64,000 nt of DNA from Empedobacter sedimenti. Its GTDB lineage: Bacteria > Bacteroidota > Bacteroidia > Flavobacteriales > Weeksellaceae. Positions within the stretch are counted from its first letter, which is position 1; each line of letters starts with the position of its first letter. The notes under the pieces were generated by a model. The model worked only from the letters and a program-made list of their open reading frames with translations. It did not search any database and had not been told where the DNA came from. Shown here in pieces: positions 52,028 through 60,778 of this stretch. Made by a program: the position numbers and the translations under genes. The stretch lies in NCBI RefSeq assembly GCF_030005555.1, contig NZ_JASCQG010000011.1, positions 62,001 through 126,000 of the forward strand. Direction: 5' to 3'.

Positions 52028-53863
52028 ATGAGTGATATGTTAACAGGAGATATTGTGTTCAACTTACCGAAAAGTAGATCTCAAGCGATCAAAGTGATCG
52101 GTGTAGGTGGTGGAGGTAGCAATGCTGTAAACTACATGTTTGAACAAGGAATCGCGGGTGTAGAATTCGTGATTTGTAATACAGATTCACAAGCTTTAGC
52201 TAATAGCCCAGTACCAACTAGAATTCAGTTAGGACAAGCTATTACTGAAGGATTAGGAGCAGGAGCAAACCCAGAAGTTGGTGAGCAAGCTGCTATTGAG
52301 AGTATGGAAGAAGTACGCTCTGTCTTAGACGAAGGTACCAAAATGGTTTTTATTACTGCCGGAATGGGTGGTGGTACAGGAACAGGTGCTGCGCCAGTAA
52401 TTGCTGGTATAGCAAAAGATATGGATATTTTAACAGTAGGTATTGTTACAGCGCCATTCTTTTTCGAAGGAAGAATGAGGTTAGAACAAGCTGAAAAAGG
52501 TATCGAAAAATTAAGACAAAATGTAGATTCATTAATTGTTATCAATAATGATAAATTACGTGAATTATACGGAAATTTAGGTTTCAAAAACGGTTTTTCT
52601 AAGGCTGATGAGGTTTTAACTACAGCTGCCAAAGGTATTGCAGAAGTTATTACACAACACTATGCTATGAATATCGATTTACGTGATGCACGTACAGTAC
52701 TTAAAAATTCTGGTACAGCAATCATGGGATCGGCAAGAGGTTCTGGAGAGAATAAAGCAAAAGATGCCATTTCTTCTGCATTAGATTCTCCATTATTAAA
52801 CAATAACAAAATTACAGGAGCGCGTAATGTCTTATTATTGATTTTATCAGGTAATAACGAAATTACAATGGATGAGATTGGAGTAATCAATGACTACATT
52901 CAACAAGAAGCTGGTAATAGTGCAAATATTATCATGGGTATTGGTGAAGAGTTAGATCTTGGAGACGAAATTTCTGTAACTGTTGTTGCAACAGGATTTC
53001 CTACAGAAGATCAAGCTTACACAGGAAGAGAAGAACAAAAAATTGTTCATACATTAGAGGAAGAACAACCAATTAACAAGACGTTATCAGTAGATCAACC
53101 ATTTGTTAATCGTGTTAAGCCAATGACGTTAGATTTTGGACGTTCTAATTCAACTCCGGATTCAGTACAACAGCAAAATCAAACACCAGAAGCTCCTCAA
53201 AATAATTATCGTCAAGCTGATATTAATCAAAGTTTTAATCATACGCCAGAGCAAACTTTTGAAGAAAATAATGCGCCAAAACGTTATGTTTTAGATGATA
53301 TTGATGATGAGCCAATACAAGAAAAACGTTCGTATGATGATTTTGAACCTCGACTAAAATCTGATTTTAATCGTCCGCAAGAGCCAACAAATAATGCTCC
53401 AACGAATAATCAATCATATAATTCGTATTCAAATCCTGTAGCTTCTGAGCAATCTAATTATCCTCAGAATAATTATTCAGGTTATCAAGCTCCAAAAGCA
53501 GAAACGTTTAATATTGAGCCTACTCAATCATCTCAATATACAAATGCAATTGAGCCTCAAGCTCAATCAGTAGAAGTAGCGGTAGATCCATTTAGTCAAC
53601 CAATTCAACAATCTATAGATGCAGATTTAAATAATGTTATTGAGGAAAGAAGAAATCGTCTAAAACAATTTAATTTTAAATTCAATAACACGATGACTAA
53701 TTCTCAAGTTGACGAATATGAAGCAATTCCTGCTTACAAACGTCAAGGACTTAATTTAGCTGATCGTAACGATAATCAAAACTCAGATTTTTCTGTAGGT
53801 ACAAATCGTAACAACGATACGCAAATTCGTCCAAACAATTTTTTACATGATAATGTAGATTAA
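52028..53863 (+). CDS. ftsZ: Cell division protein FtsZ with long C-terminal linker
   Basis: 611 residues. Tubulin-like GTPase core about 1-330: VIGVGGGGSNAVNYM (near 23-37), the GGGTGTGAAPVIAGIAK signature (near 115-131), FFFEGRMRLEQAEKGI, NNDKL and DLRDARTVLKNSGTAIMG. From about 345 to 550 there is a long Asn/Gln/Pro-rich, low-complexity linker. The C-terminus, YEAIPAYKRQGLNLADRN (near 580), is the likely FtsA-binding peptide. Core FtsZ is about 380 residues in E. coli, so the linker is several times longer, as seen in other Flavobacteriia. GTP-dependent filaments form the Z-ring. Confidence 0.96.
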   Translation: MSDMLTGDIVFNLPKSRSQAIKVIGVGGGGSNAVNYMFEQGIAGVEFVICNTDSQALANSPVPTRIQLGQAITEGLGAGANPEVGEQAAIESMEEVRSVLDEGTKMVFITAGMGGGTGTGAAPVIAGIAKDMDILTVGIVTAPFFFEGRMRLEQAEKGIEKLRQNVDSLIVINNDKLRELYGNLGFKNGFSKADEVLTTAAKGIAEVITQHYAMNIDLRDARTVLKNSGTAIMGSARGSGENKAKDAISSALDSPLLNNNKITGARNVLLLILSGNNEITMDEIGVINDYIQQEAGNSANIIMGIGEELDLGDEISVTVVATGFPTEDQAYTGREEQKIVHTLEEEQPINKTLSVDQPFVNRVKPMTLDFGRSNSTPDSVQQQNQTPEAPQNNYRQADINQSFNHTPEQTFEENNAPKRYVLDDIDDEPIQEKRSYDDFEPRLKSDFNRPQEPTNNAPTNNQSYNSYSNPVASEQSNYPQNNYSGYQAPKAETFNIEPTQSSQYTNAIEPQAQSVEVAVDPFSQPIQQSIDADLNNVIEERRNRLKQFNFKFNNTMTNSQVDEYEAIPAYKRQGLNLADRNDNQNSDFSVGTNRNNDTQIRPNNFLHDNVD

Positions 53864-53896
53864 TTGTAATCACTCGTAATTATATTCTTATTATAG

Positions 53897-53931
53897 AAAA
53901 GGTTCATTGCTTTTGCGATGAGCCTTTTTTT
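53897..53931 (+). terminator. Terminator of the dcw operon after ftsZ
   Basis: Stem AAAAGGTTCAT / ATGAGCCTTTT around TGCTTTTGCG, ending in a T-run at 53924-53931. The -33 element of the yqeY promoter lies in its loop. Confidence 0.8.
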
Positions 53932-53943
53932 GTCTTAAATTTG
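53912..53943 (+). promoter_or_regulatory. Promoter of yqeY, overlapping the ftsZ terminator
   Basis: TTTG at 53912-53915 and TAAATTTG at 53936-53943 are separated by 20 nt, a good match to the Bacteroidota -33/-7 consensus. ATG of yqeY is 20 nt past the -7 box. Confidence 0.6.
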
Positions 53944-53963
53944 TAGAACCAAAAGTTCAAATT

Positions 53964-54419
53964 ATGAATTTAGAAACTCAAATAATGGGGCAATTGAAAG
54001 AGGCTATGAAAGCCAAAAATACAATTGCTTTAGAAGCTTTAAGAGCTGTAAAATCAGAATTATTATTAGCAAAAACATCAGGAAGTGCTAATGGAGAATT
54101 ATCAGAAGATCAAGAAATTGCATTATTACAAAAGTTAGTAAAGCAACGTAAAGAGGCTGCTGAACAATTTGAAGCAAATGCACGTCCAGAATTAGCAGAA
54201 AAAGAATTAGCGCAAGCAGAAGTTATTCAACAATTTTTACCTGCACAATTAACCGATGAAGAGTTAACAGAGGCAATTAAAGAAATTGTTGCAGAAGTAG
54301 GTGCTACTTCTCCTAAGGATATGGGAAAAGTAATGGGAGCTGCTTCTTCCAAATTAGCTGGTAAAGCTGAAGGAAAGTTAATTTCGGCTAAAGTGAAAGA
54401 TATTTTAGCAAGCTTATAA
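53964..54419 (+). CDS. GatB/YqeY domain protein
   Basis: 151 residues, a stand-alone YqeY-type protein: LKEAMKAKNTIALEALRAVKSELL, LLQKLVKQRKEAAEQF, IQQFLPAQLTDEELTEAIKE and the C-terminal PKDMGKVMGAASSKLAGKAEGKLIS. The domain resembles the tRNA-binding tail of GatB in Asp/Glu-tRNA amidotransferase. The free-standing family may bind tRNA or influence amidation; the function is not settled. It sits just after ftsZ in many Bacteroidota. It has its own promoter and terminator. Confidence 0.93.
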   Translation: MNLETQIMGQLKEAMKAKNTIALEALRAVKSELLLAKTSGSANGELSEDQEIALLQKLVKQRKEAAEQFEANARPELAEKELAQAEVIQQFLPAQLTDEELTEAIKEIVAEVGATSPKDMGKVMGAASSKLAGKAEGKLISAKVKDILASL

Positions 54420-54446
54420 TTGATTTTTAGTTATTTAAAAATTAAG

Positions 54447-54479
54447 AAAAGGTAAAACTTATATAGTTTTACCTTTTTT
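54447..54479. terminator. Terminator after yqeY
   Basis: Perfect 13-bp stem AAAAGGTAAAACT / AGTTTTACCTTTT with a TATAT loop and a T-run. Confidence 0.88.
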
Positions 54480-54741
54480 ATTTCTTATTTGAATAATAAT
54501 CTAAATATTTTTAAAACAGTTAAAATAATGATTTTAAATTATATATCCGATTTAAATGAATATTTCACAAAAAAATTAATAAATTGACTTTATTTTAACA
54601 ATTAATTAACAAATCGCTATAAGCTACTGAAATTGGTGTGTTGAAACGATAAATAGATTGAAAATCATTTAGGTAGAATTATTCTAAATAACCCGAGGTA
54701 GATAGCCTTAAATTTGCCACATAATCAGAAATATCTAAAGG
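54480..54741 (+). promoter_or_regulatory. Upstream region of rlpA with probable -7 box
   Basis: The yqeY-rlpA gap is 322 nt including the yqeY terminator. Its remaining 262 nt are AT-rich with no supported frame. TAAATTTG at 54709-54716 fits TAnnTTTG, 25 nt before the rlpA ATG. Two AGGTAGA copies (54671 and 54697) flank a short AGAATTATTCT palindrome; a regulator site there is possible but unproven. Confidence 0.4.
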
Positions 54742-55272
54742 ATGACGAAAAGCATTACGGCGTTTATTGCAATGTTAATGATTTTTCCAATAGCAAATGC
54801 TGATGGTAAAATTTTTAAGGATTCTGGAAAAGATGGTTCAACTATCATGCCAGTATCGGAGAAAAGATTTAGTAATGAAGTTGATGGTGATACAATTAAA
54901 AAAGATACACTATCAATTGAAAATGAAAAAATGGTTGATGAAATTATGGAGCGCACAGCTTCTAAGATCTCAACAGGAGTTGTCTCTTGGTATGGAGACA
55001 AATTCCACGGACGCAAGACAGCAAGTGGTGAAAGGTATGACAAACACGAACTAACTGCTGCCCATAAGTCTTTACCATTTGGTACGAAAGTAAAAGTTAC
55101 GAATATCAGAAATGGTAAATCTGTGGTTGTAGAAATCAACGACAGAGGTCCATACGCTAAATCTAGAGTTTTAGACTTAAGTCAAGCTGCATTCAGCGAA
55201 ATTGGTCACACAAATACAGGTGTGATGCAAGTTGAATACGAAATTATCAAAAGCGAAGACAAGAAAGACTAA
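54742..55272 (+). CDS. rlpA: RlpA-type septal ring lytic transglycosylase-like protein
   Basis: 176 residues. Signal peptide about 1-20 (ITAFIAMLMIFPIANADG). The double-psi beta-barrel domain (about 80-170) has the RlpA signatures GVVSWYGDKFHGRKTASGERY, LTAAHKSLPFGTKVKVTN, and VVEINDRGPYAKSRVLDLS. RlpA cleaves denuded glycan strands at the septum in Pseudomonas; other members lack activity. The conserved HGRKTASGE and the catalytic-type Asp in NDRGP are present, so activity is plausible. No SPOR domain and no lipobox, so it is probably secreted to the periplasm. It is near the dcw operon but separately transcribed. Confidence 0.88.
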   Translation: MTKSITAFIAMLMIFPIANADGKIFKDSGKDGSTIMPVSEKRFSNEVDGDTIKKDTLSIENEKMVDEIMERTASKISTGVVSWYGDKFHGRKTASGERYDKHELTAAHKSLPFGTKVKVTNIRNGKSVVVEINDRGPYAKSRVLDLSQAAFSEIGHTNTGVMQVEYEIIKSEDKKD

Positions 55273-55289
55273 AATGTTCGGAAAAAGTC

Positions 55290-55326
55290 AAAAAGGTTTA
55301 AGATTAAGTTCTTAAACCTTTTTTTG
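55290..55326. terminator. Terminator after rlpA
   Basis: Stem AAAAAGGTTTAAG / CTTAAACCTTTTT around ATTAAGTT followed by a T-run. Confidence 0.82.
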
Positions 55327-55550
55327 TTTTAAGTAATTTGTCTCAAACAAATAAAATAATCACTATTATTTATTGTATAAAAATTCACTAAACTTTACTT
55401 TTTTCTTTAAACAGGGCTACTATGTTATGCAAGTATCGTAGAACTACTACATATTCGATTGTAAATGGTTAAAAATGAATAATTAAAATTCTCTCTTATA
55501 ATTTAGCAGTAGAAAAGAATTAAAAATAATCAATCTTAAAATTTACAACT

Positions 55551-55958
55551 ATGGCAAGTAATTCAAGAGGACTTTTAAAGTTCAACGGAGGTGAAGATCA
55601 AAAAATCATCAAATTAAATTATCAAGTTTCTAGAACAACAGACGTTTCAGGACGTGTTGCATCAGATCCATCTAACGCTTTAATCAAAGTTACAATCGAA
55701 GCAACTGAAAGTTCTACGATTTTAGAAAGTTTATTAAACGGAAAATACAAACCAACTGTTGGTGATATTACATTCAACAAAGCGCACGAAGAAGGTGTTT
55801 TAATCAACTTGAAGTGGGAAAACGGTTACGTTATTCAACACGAATTAGAGTTTGACGCATTAAACGACAACAACATGTTAATTTCATTTGTAGTGAGTGC
55901 AGAAAAAATTGATTACGGAACAGCTGCTTACGACGGTGTTTGGCCAACTGCTAGATAA
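55551..55958 (+). CDS. T6SS needle/tube protein Hcp (TssD), Bacteroidota T6SSiii type
   Basis: 135 residues with no signal peptide. The sequence RGLLKFNGGEDQKIIKLNYQVSR, VTIEATESSTILESLLNGKY, GDITFNKAHEEGVLINLKW and a C-terminal IDYGTAAYDGVWP fit the compact beta-barrel Hcp of Bacteroidota T6SSiii systems. Hcp hexamers stack into the tube that is fired with VgrG at its tip, and can carry cargo in the lumen. It is followed by a strong hairpin, so it is probably transcribed alone, and at a higher level than vgrG. The window holds no sheath, baseplate or membrane-complex genes, so this is an orphan locus that must use a system encoded elsewhere. Confidence 0.85.
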   Translation: MASNSRGLLKFNGGEDQKIIKLNYQVSRTTDVSGRVASDPSNALIKVTIEATESSTILESLLNGKYKPTVGDITFNKAHEEGVLINLKWENGYVIQHELEFDALNDNNMLISFVVSAEKIDYGTAAYDGVWPTAR

Positions 55959-55994
55959 TCAAAGTATACATTTAACGAACCTTTAACCTATCAT

Positions 55995-56043
55995 AAAACT
56001 CTTGATGCAGATGCTTTTTTAGCGAGCATCAGGAGTTTTTTTA
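55995..56043. terminator. Terminator between hcp and vgrG
   Basis: A 14-bp stem with one G-U pair (AAAACTCTTGATGC / GCATCAGGAGTTTT) around a 17-nt loop, then a T-run. Confidence 0.82.
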
Positions 56044-56117
56044 TGAATTTTAGTTGCCAAATAGATTAGATTACAACAATTTAATGTAAATTTATAAACA
56101 CTACAAACTACTAACCT

Positions 56118-58055
56118 ATGACTACAAATTATAAGCCCGACAATAGCGCATTGTCGATACAAGCGAGCGAAGTTTTTGGTATCAATCGTTTAGCTAAATT
56201 AACTTTAGTGATTGATGGTCAAATAATTTCGCATTATAAACACTTCAAATTAAATCAACATACGTCTAAACATCACGATTTCGAACTTATTTTGGATCAT
56301 GATACACTCGGAAATGCTGAAAATCACACACTAGAATCTTCGAATAAATTTTTAGGAAAACGTTTGACTGTTGTTTTGCGTTATAAGGATATTGAAGATA
56401 GTCCGGAAAGAACGTTTGTTGGCGTGATTACCAAAGTCGGATTTTTGCAAGAAAGTGGAAATCTTGGCAATATTGTACTTTCAGGTTTTAGTCCAACTAT
56501 TTTGCTGGATGGCGCTCCACATACGCAAAGTTTTGGTGGCGAAAAATCGGTGAACATGAGTATTATCGCAAATCAGCTGATAAAAGAAGGTTTGGGCGAA
56601 ACCAAATTTGATGTCAGAGTTGATGCCAATGACGCTTCGGATATTTTGTACAGCACGCAATATAACGAGACGCATTACAATTATTTGGCGAGAATGGCGA
56701 CGGCTTATGGCGAACAATTTTATTACGATGGAGAGGTGTTGCATTTTGGGAAATTACCAGCTCAAAACAAGCCAATTAAATTGGTTTATGGACGAAATGT
56801 GAACGATGTCAATATAGAATTAAAGGCAGTTCATACAAAACCAGAGTTTTATGGTTACAATAGTAGCGATAATGCTAAGTTGACTTCTGGCGAAACACCG
56901 CTTAAACACCGAGGAGATTTAGCGAAAACGTCTTACCAAAATAACCAAACGATTTATAAAACAAAAGCTTTACAAGTTGCACCAATCAAAGCCAATACAG
57001 ACTTGGATGTGGTGAATTCGCAACAGAGTGAAGCAGGTTTTAATGGAGTTGAAGTTTTTACAGTAAATGGCTCAACAACTATTCCATTTTTATACCCTGG
57101 ATGTGTGGTCGATCTCGAAATGAGAAAACCAGATAGCAATCAAACATCATACTTTACACGCTTGATGATTACGGATGTAGAGCACGATGTAGATACATTG
57201 GGGCATTATTCGGGACGATTTACAGCGATAGCTTCGGACACCGGGTTTTTACCAAAACCTAAATTCAAAACCCCTATTGCACAACCACAAATCGCCACGG
57301 TAATTTCGAACAGAGACCCAAAAGGACAAGGACGAGTTACGGTGAAATTTGATTGGCAATTACATGATACAACAAACTTTATAAGAATGATGTCGCCAGA
57401 CGCTGGAGGAACAGATCAAGTGACTCAAAACAGAGGTTATGTTGCCATTCCAGAAGTTGGCGATCAAGTGATGGTTGGTTTTGTACACAATCATCCTGAC
57501 AGACCTTTTGTGATGGGCGGAATGTTCCACGGTCAAGTCGGATTAGGTGGTGGTGCGAATAACCATATGCGTTCTATCCAAACGAAAAGCGGTATCAAAG
57601 TTTTGATGAATGACAACGAAAAAAGTGTGACTATTTTAGATCCAAGTGGAAATACTTGGTTTATGGATGGAGCTGGAAATATCACTGTGACTGCGCCTAA
57701 TGATATTAATTTTAACGCAGGTGCTAATCTTAATATATCCGTCGGACAAAATATGACAACAAATGTAGGAATGAATCAGTCTACAACTATTGGAATGAAC
57801 AAGACGGAATCTGTAACCTTAAATTATACTGAAAATGTAGGAGCATTAAAAAATGTAGGTGTAGTTGGAAATTTCTTCACAAACGTTACAGGTTCATTAA
57901 CACATTATGTGAAAGGTGATATGGAAACTTATGGGGAAAAACAACATAAGTTAACAACTTTACAAGGAGTTGAAGTAAGTAGCCAAGGAATTGTTGCACA
58001 ACATTCTGAAAAAGAAGTACAGAATAATAGTGGAGAGAAATCTAAAAATTATTAG
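56118..58055 (+). CDS. T6SS spike protein VgrG (TssI)
   Basis: 645 residues. The N-terminal two-thirds is gp27-like (about 20-370: LAKLTLVIDGQIISHYKHF, NYLARMATAYGEQFYYDGE), followed by the gp5 OB-fold (about 385-480: TVISNRDPKGQGRVTVKFDW, AIPEVGDQVMVGFVHNHPDRP, VMGGMFHGQ). The C-terminal beta-prism spike (about 490-640) has short repeats of the type GMNQSTTIGMNKTESVTL. There is no fused enzymatic domain, so toxicity must come from a cargo. The effector gene starts 3 nt after its stop, and the two are in one unit. No PAAR gene is visible. VgrG trimers puncture the target cell and deliver effectors. Confidence 0.92.
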   Translation: MTTNYKPDNSALSIQASEVFGINRLAKLTLVIDGQIISHYKHFKLNQHTSKHHDFELILDHDTLGNAENHTLESSNKFLGKRLTVVLRYKDIEDSPERTFVGVITKVGFLQESGNLGNIVLSGFSPTILLDGAPHTQSFGGEKSVNMSIIANQLIKEGLGETKFDVRVDANDASDILYSTQYNETHYNYLARMATAYGEQFYYDGEVLHFGKLPAQNKPIKLVYGRNVNDVNIELKAVHTKPEFYGYNSSDNAKLTSGETPLKHRGDLAKTSYQNNQTIYKTKALQVAPIKANTDLDVVNSQQSEAGFNGVEVFTVNGSTTIPFLYPGCVVDLEMRKPDSNQTSYFTRLMITDVEHDVDTLGHYSGRFTAIASDTGFLPKPKFKTPIAQPQIATVISNRDPKGQGRVTVKFDWQLHDTTNFIRMMSPDAGGTDQVTQNRGYVAIPEVGDQVMVGFVHNHPDRPFVMGGMFHGQVGLGGGANNHMRSIQTKSGIKVLMNDNEKSVTILDPSGNTWFMDGAGNITVTAPNDINFNAGANLNISVGQNMTTNVGMNQSTTIGMNKTESVTLNYTENVGALKNVGVVGNFFTNVTGSLTHYVKGDMETYGEKQHKLTTLQGVEVSSQGIVAQHSEKEVQNNSGEKSKNY

Positions 58056-58058
58056 TGT

Positions 58059-59729
58059 ATGAGTATACAATATTTTGTAGAAGGTAAAGTGAAATATGAT
58101 ATTAAAGGAGATTATAAAACATTTTCTAAAGATAATATTGTTAATAATTCAACCCAAGAAGTTCAACAAAAGGGAGTGAATACTGGTGTTATTTATTCTA
58201 ATCCAGATACAATTGATGAAAATGATACTCCCAATGATACAATAGATGTCAGTCTTAATGTATTTTTTGATGGTACTTCAAATAACAAAACCAATACTGA
58301 ATCTCGTTTGACAAATAATACAGAGTATAACAAAAAATCAAATAAAGATGATGATAGTTATATGAACGATTTTACAAATATTGCGAGAGGTTACGATGCC
58401 ATAGATCCCAATGCTGATAAACAAGCGGTTGTATATATAGAAGGTATAGGAACAGTAGATGGTAAAAGTGATACAATGCCTTTTATTTCTGCGGTTCCGA
58501 ATAATATTGGTGGTGGACTAGGTGAAGGAGATAGAGGTGTACAAGCTAAAGTAACCAAGGGATGTATTGAAAGTGCTAGGACATTGAAGAGAAAATTTGA
58601 GAAAAGAAAAATTAATGTCCTAAAAATTAATGTATATGGCTTTAGTAGAGGGGCTACAGCTGCTCGGCATTTTGTTCACGTTGTATTATCCGCTACCCCA
58701 TATATTTACAAAAACAATGGTAGTATAACAGTATATCCTCCTGCTTATTATGATATATCTACTAAAGAAAAAGCACCTAAATTAATAATTCAATTAAATA
58801 ATCTTTCAGAAGAACAACAAGCTATTTTAGACGCTTATGGTTATTTCGGTGCATGTTTAATAAAAGAAGATGTCTCAATAAAAAAAATAGTTTTCAATTT
58901 TGTTGGTTTGTATGATACTGTTGCATCTTTTGGTCTAAATCACAGAGGTACCTCAATTTTGGGAGTTGATATTGTAGATGATGATGCAAAACAGTTAAAC
59001 TTAGATGCCATAAAACAAGCTTATTTTACATTGCAGATTGCTTCTGATGATGAGTTTCGAGAAAATTTTAGTTTAACAAATATCAATAGTACAGGCCTTA
59101 ATGGATTAGAATTTACCTTACCAGGTGTACATTCGGATATTGGAGGTTCTTACATTGATGGAGAAAGAGAAGATCGACAGATTTATAAAGGATACAAAAG
59201 CGAATGTGAGAAATTTAAAAAAATACTAGAAGATGAAGGGTGGTATACTAAAGGTGAATTAGAAGTAAATTTATTAGAAAAAATGATCTTAAAAAAAATG
59301 GATACCTATGAACTAAGAGGTACACGAAAATTATCTAACCAATACGATAAAATACCTCTTCAGCAAATGTTTCATTATTCCAAGCAATTTGAAGTAATAT
59401 ATGACGATGTTATTCTAACTAATAAAGAAAAAATAAATAATGAAGAAATAAAAACAGTTTACACCCATTTGGCATTTTATATGAACAAATGCAATCAAAT
59501 AAGAGAAAAATATGTAAAAGAGTATAATTCTGGTAATACGGTTAATACAGCACAATATATAAAAGACATAAAACAAATTTCGTATCTAAGTGACCTCCCG
59601 ATAGATGTCTTAAAGAACCTAAGAAACAAATATTTGCATTGGTCTGTTTCTGATAAAATAGGAATGGGACCTAATACGGATGAGGTAACCTCTTTTGATA
59701 AACGAAAACGTTACATATTACAAGGATAA
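58059..59729 (+). CDS. DUF2235/Tle1-type T6SS phospholipase effector
   Basis: 556 residues, no signal peptide. The alpha/beta-hydrolase catalytic set of the DUF2235 (Tle1-like) family is complete: family start VFFDGTSNNK near 68-77, nucleophile Ser196 in YGFSRGATAAR, Asp286 in VGLYDTVASFG and His358 in PGVHSDIGGSY. Members hydrolyse phospholipids of rival bacteria after T6SS delivery. The first about 60 residues precede the catalytic part and could act as a loading adaptor for VgrG. A C-terminal region (about 400-556) is charged and helical, with no recognised domain. It lies between vgrG (3-nt gap) and a lipoprotein immunity candidate (2-nt gap), the classic effector-immunity layout. Phospholipase A1 versus A2 activity is not predictable. 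Confidence 0.88.
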   Translation: MSIQYFVEGKVKYDIKGDYKTFSKDNIVNNSTQEVQQKGVNTGVIYSNPDTIDENDTPNDTIDVSLNVFFDGTSNNKTNTESRLTNNTEYNKKSNKDDDSYMNDFTNIARGYDAIDPNADKQAVVYIEGIGTVDGKSDTMPFISAVPNNIGGGLGEGDRGVQAKVTKGCIESARTLKRKFEKRKINVLKINVYGFSRGATAARHFVHVVLSATPYIYKNNGSITVYPPAYYDISTKEKAPKLIIQLNNLSEEQQAILDAYGYFGACLIKEDVSIKKIVFNFVGLYDTVASFGLNHRGTSILGVDIVDDDAKQLNLDAIKQAYFTLQIASDDEFRENFSLTNINSTGLNGLEFTLPGVHSDIGGSYIDGEREDRQIYKGYKSECEKFKKILEDEGWYTKGELEVNLLEKMILKKMDTYELRGTRKLSNQYDKIPLQQMFHYSKQFEVIYDDVILTNKEKINNEEIKTVYTHLAFYMNKCNQIREKYVKEYNSGNTVNTAQYIKDIKQISYLSDLPIDVLKNLRNKYLHWSVSDKIGMGPNTDEVTSFDKRKRYILQG

Positions 59730-59731
59730 TT

Positions 59732-60772
59732 ATGATAAAAAAAATATATTTACTTTTCATCTTATCAATTTTTCAATTGGTAAGTTGTCAAACAAAAAAA
59801 ACAAATATGCCTGTTTATAACGTTGAAATTTCACACCCTGATAAAAAATATAGAATTGAACCTGTAGAAGATAAAATCATCACATTAGAAGGTACTAATG
59901 CCAGTCTACCATACGGGAGTAGCTCGGGTGAGTGGGGATATTCAGGAAAAACTTTTACTGAACAATATGGTACACCGATAGGCGCTGATATTGTTTATTT
60001 TTCTACCGCTGAAGATACTTTTTATCATTTAAAAGCAAATTTCCCTGTAGAGTTAATGAAAGACATGGCACAAAGAGCTTATGCAGATGATGATGACGAA
60101 GAAAATTTTAAAGGAAAAGAATACATTACATTAGATGATAAAGAAGAGTTTGATGGATATTATGAAATGTCTGATTTAGTCTTTGGTTTTGCACCAAAAG
60201 GTATTGTTGTAGTTTGGATACGCTATGGTGTACAACAAATAGAAATAGGTCAATATCAAGCAGAAGTTGTTAAAGATGATAAACAATATGAGGAAAAGCT
60301 TTTCAAAACATGGAGTATGAACAGGCAAGAAGTAAAAGAAGCTCAATTTATACCAGATGCTTCACCAGAATTGTGGTTAAATTATCGTAAAAAATACAGT
60401 TGGCAACCTATTGCAACATCACCCAACAAAGATTTTCGATTTTTAGGAGTTATAAATAGATATTACAATGGAGAACGAGAAATGATGTTCCAACCTTGGT
60501 TGTCAGGAAATAATATGCGCGAACGCGCTGTACCAAGAGAATTGACATTTTATTTTACAACAGCTAAAAACGAACAGTATGAAGGACGCGTGTTTTTTGA
60601 TTTTGATCAAATGAGTGGGGCTTTTAAGAAAGCAGGTCCAAATGCTAAAATGGAATTTAAAGTCGCACCCGATAATTCTGATTACGAAATATTTCTGAAC
60701 GGTGAACCTCTTGAAGTAAAAAGTAAGAGATTGTTTAAGAATGATATGATTTTTAAAGACTCTTATAAATAA
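59732..60772 (+). CDS. DUF2931-like lipoprotein, probable Tle1 immunity protein
   Basis: 346 residues. A lipoprotein leader, ILSIFQLVSC, places Cys at about 19, so the mature protein is anchored in the envelope, where a phospholipase delivered by T6SS acts. The body resembles DUF2931: SYGNAS-like ASLPYGSSSGEWGYSG, a central LVFGFAPKGIVVVWIRYG, WSMNRQEVKEAQF, and a C-terminal ELTFYFTTAKNEQYEGRVFF plus FKVAPDNSDYEIFLNGE. The position 2 nt after the effector, envelope location and a tandem copy all fit an immunity role (inference). Direct inhibition of the effector is not shown by sequence. DUF2931 assignment is by eye and moderately sure. Confidence 0.75.
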   Translation: MIKKIYLLFILSIFQLVSCQTKKTNMPVYNVEISHPDKKYRIEPVEDKIITLEGTNASLPYGSSSGEWGYSGKTFTEQYGTPIGADIVYFSTAEDTFYHLKANFPVELMKDMAQRAYADDDDEENFKGKEYITLDDKEEFDGYYEMSDLVFGFAPKGIVVVWIRYGVQQIEIGQYQAEVVKDDKQYEEKLFKTWSMNRQEVKEAQFIPDASPELWLNYRKKYSWQPIATSPNKDFRFLGVINRYYNGEREMMFQPWLSGNNMRERAVPRELTFYFTTAKNEQYEGRVFFDFDQMSGAFKKAGPNAKMEFKVAPDNSDYEIFLNGEPLEVKSKRLFKNDMIFKDSYK

Positions 60773-60778
60773 TTTACT

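Noticed and set aside
52225-52632. 135-codon minus-strand frame inside ftsZ
   Set aside because: Antisense shadow of the highly conserved FtsZ core; Ile/Ser/Pro-rich composition follows from the sense codons.
55420-55470. 16-codon frame (MLCKYRRTTTYSIVNG) upstream of hcp
   Set aside because: Very short, with no promoter evidence or ribosome-binding context; chance is likely.
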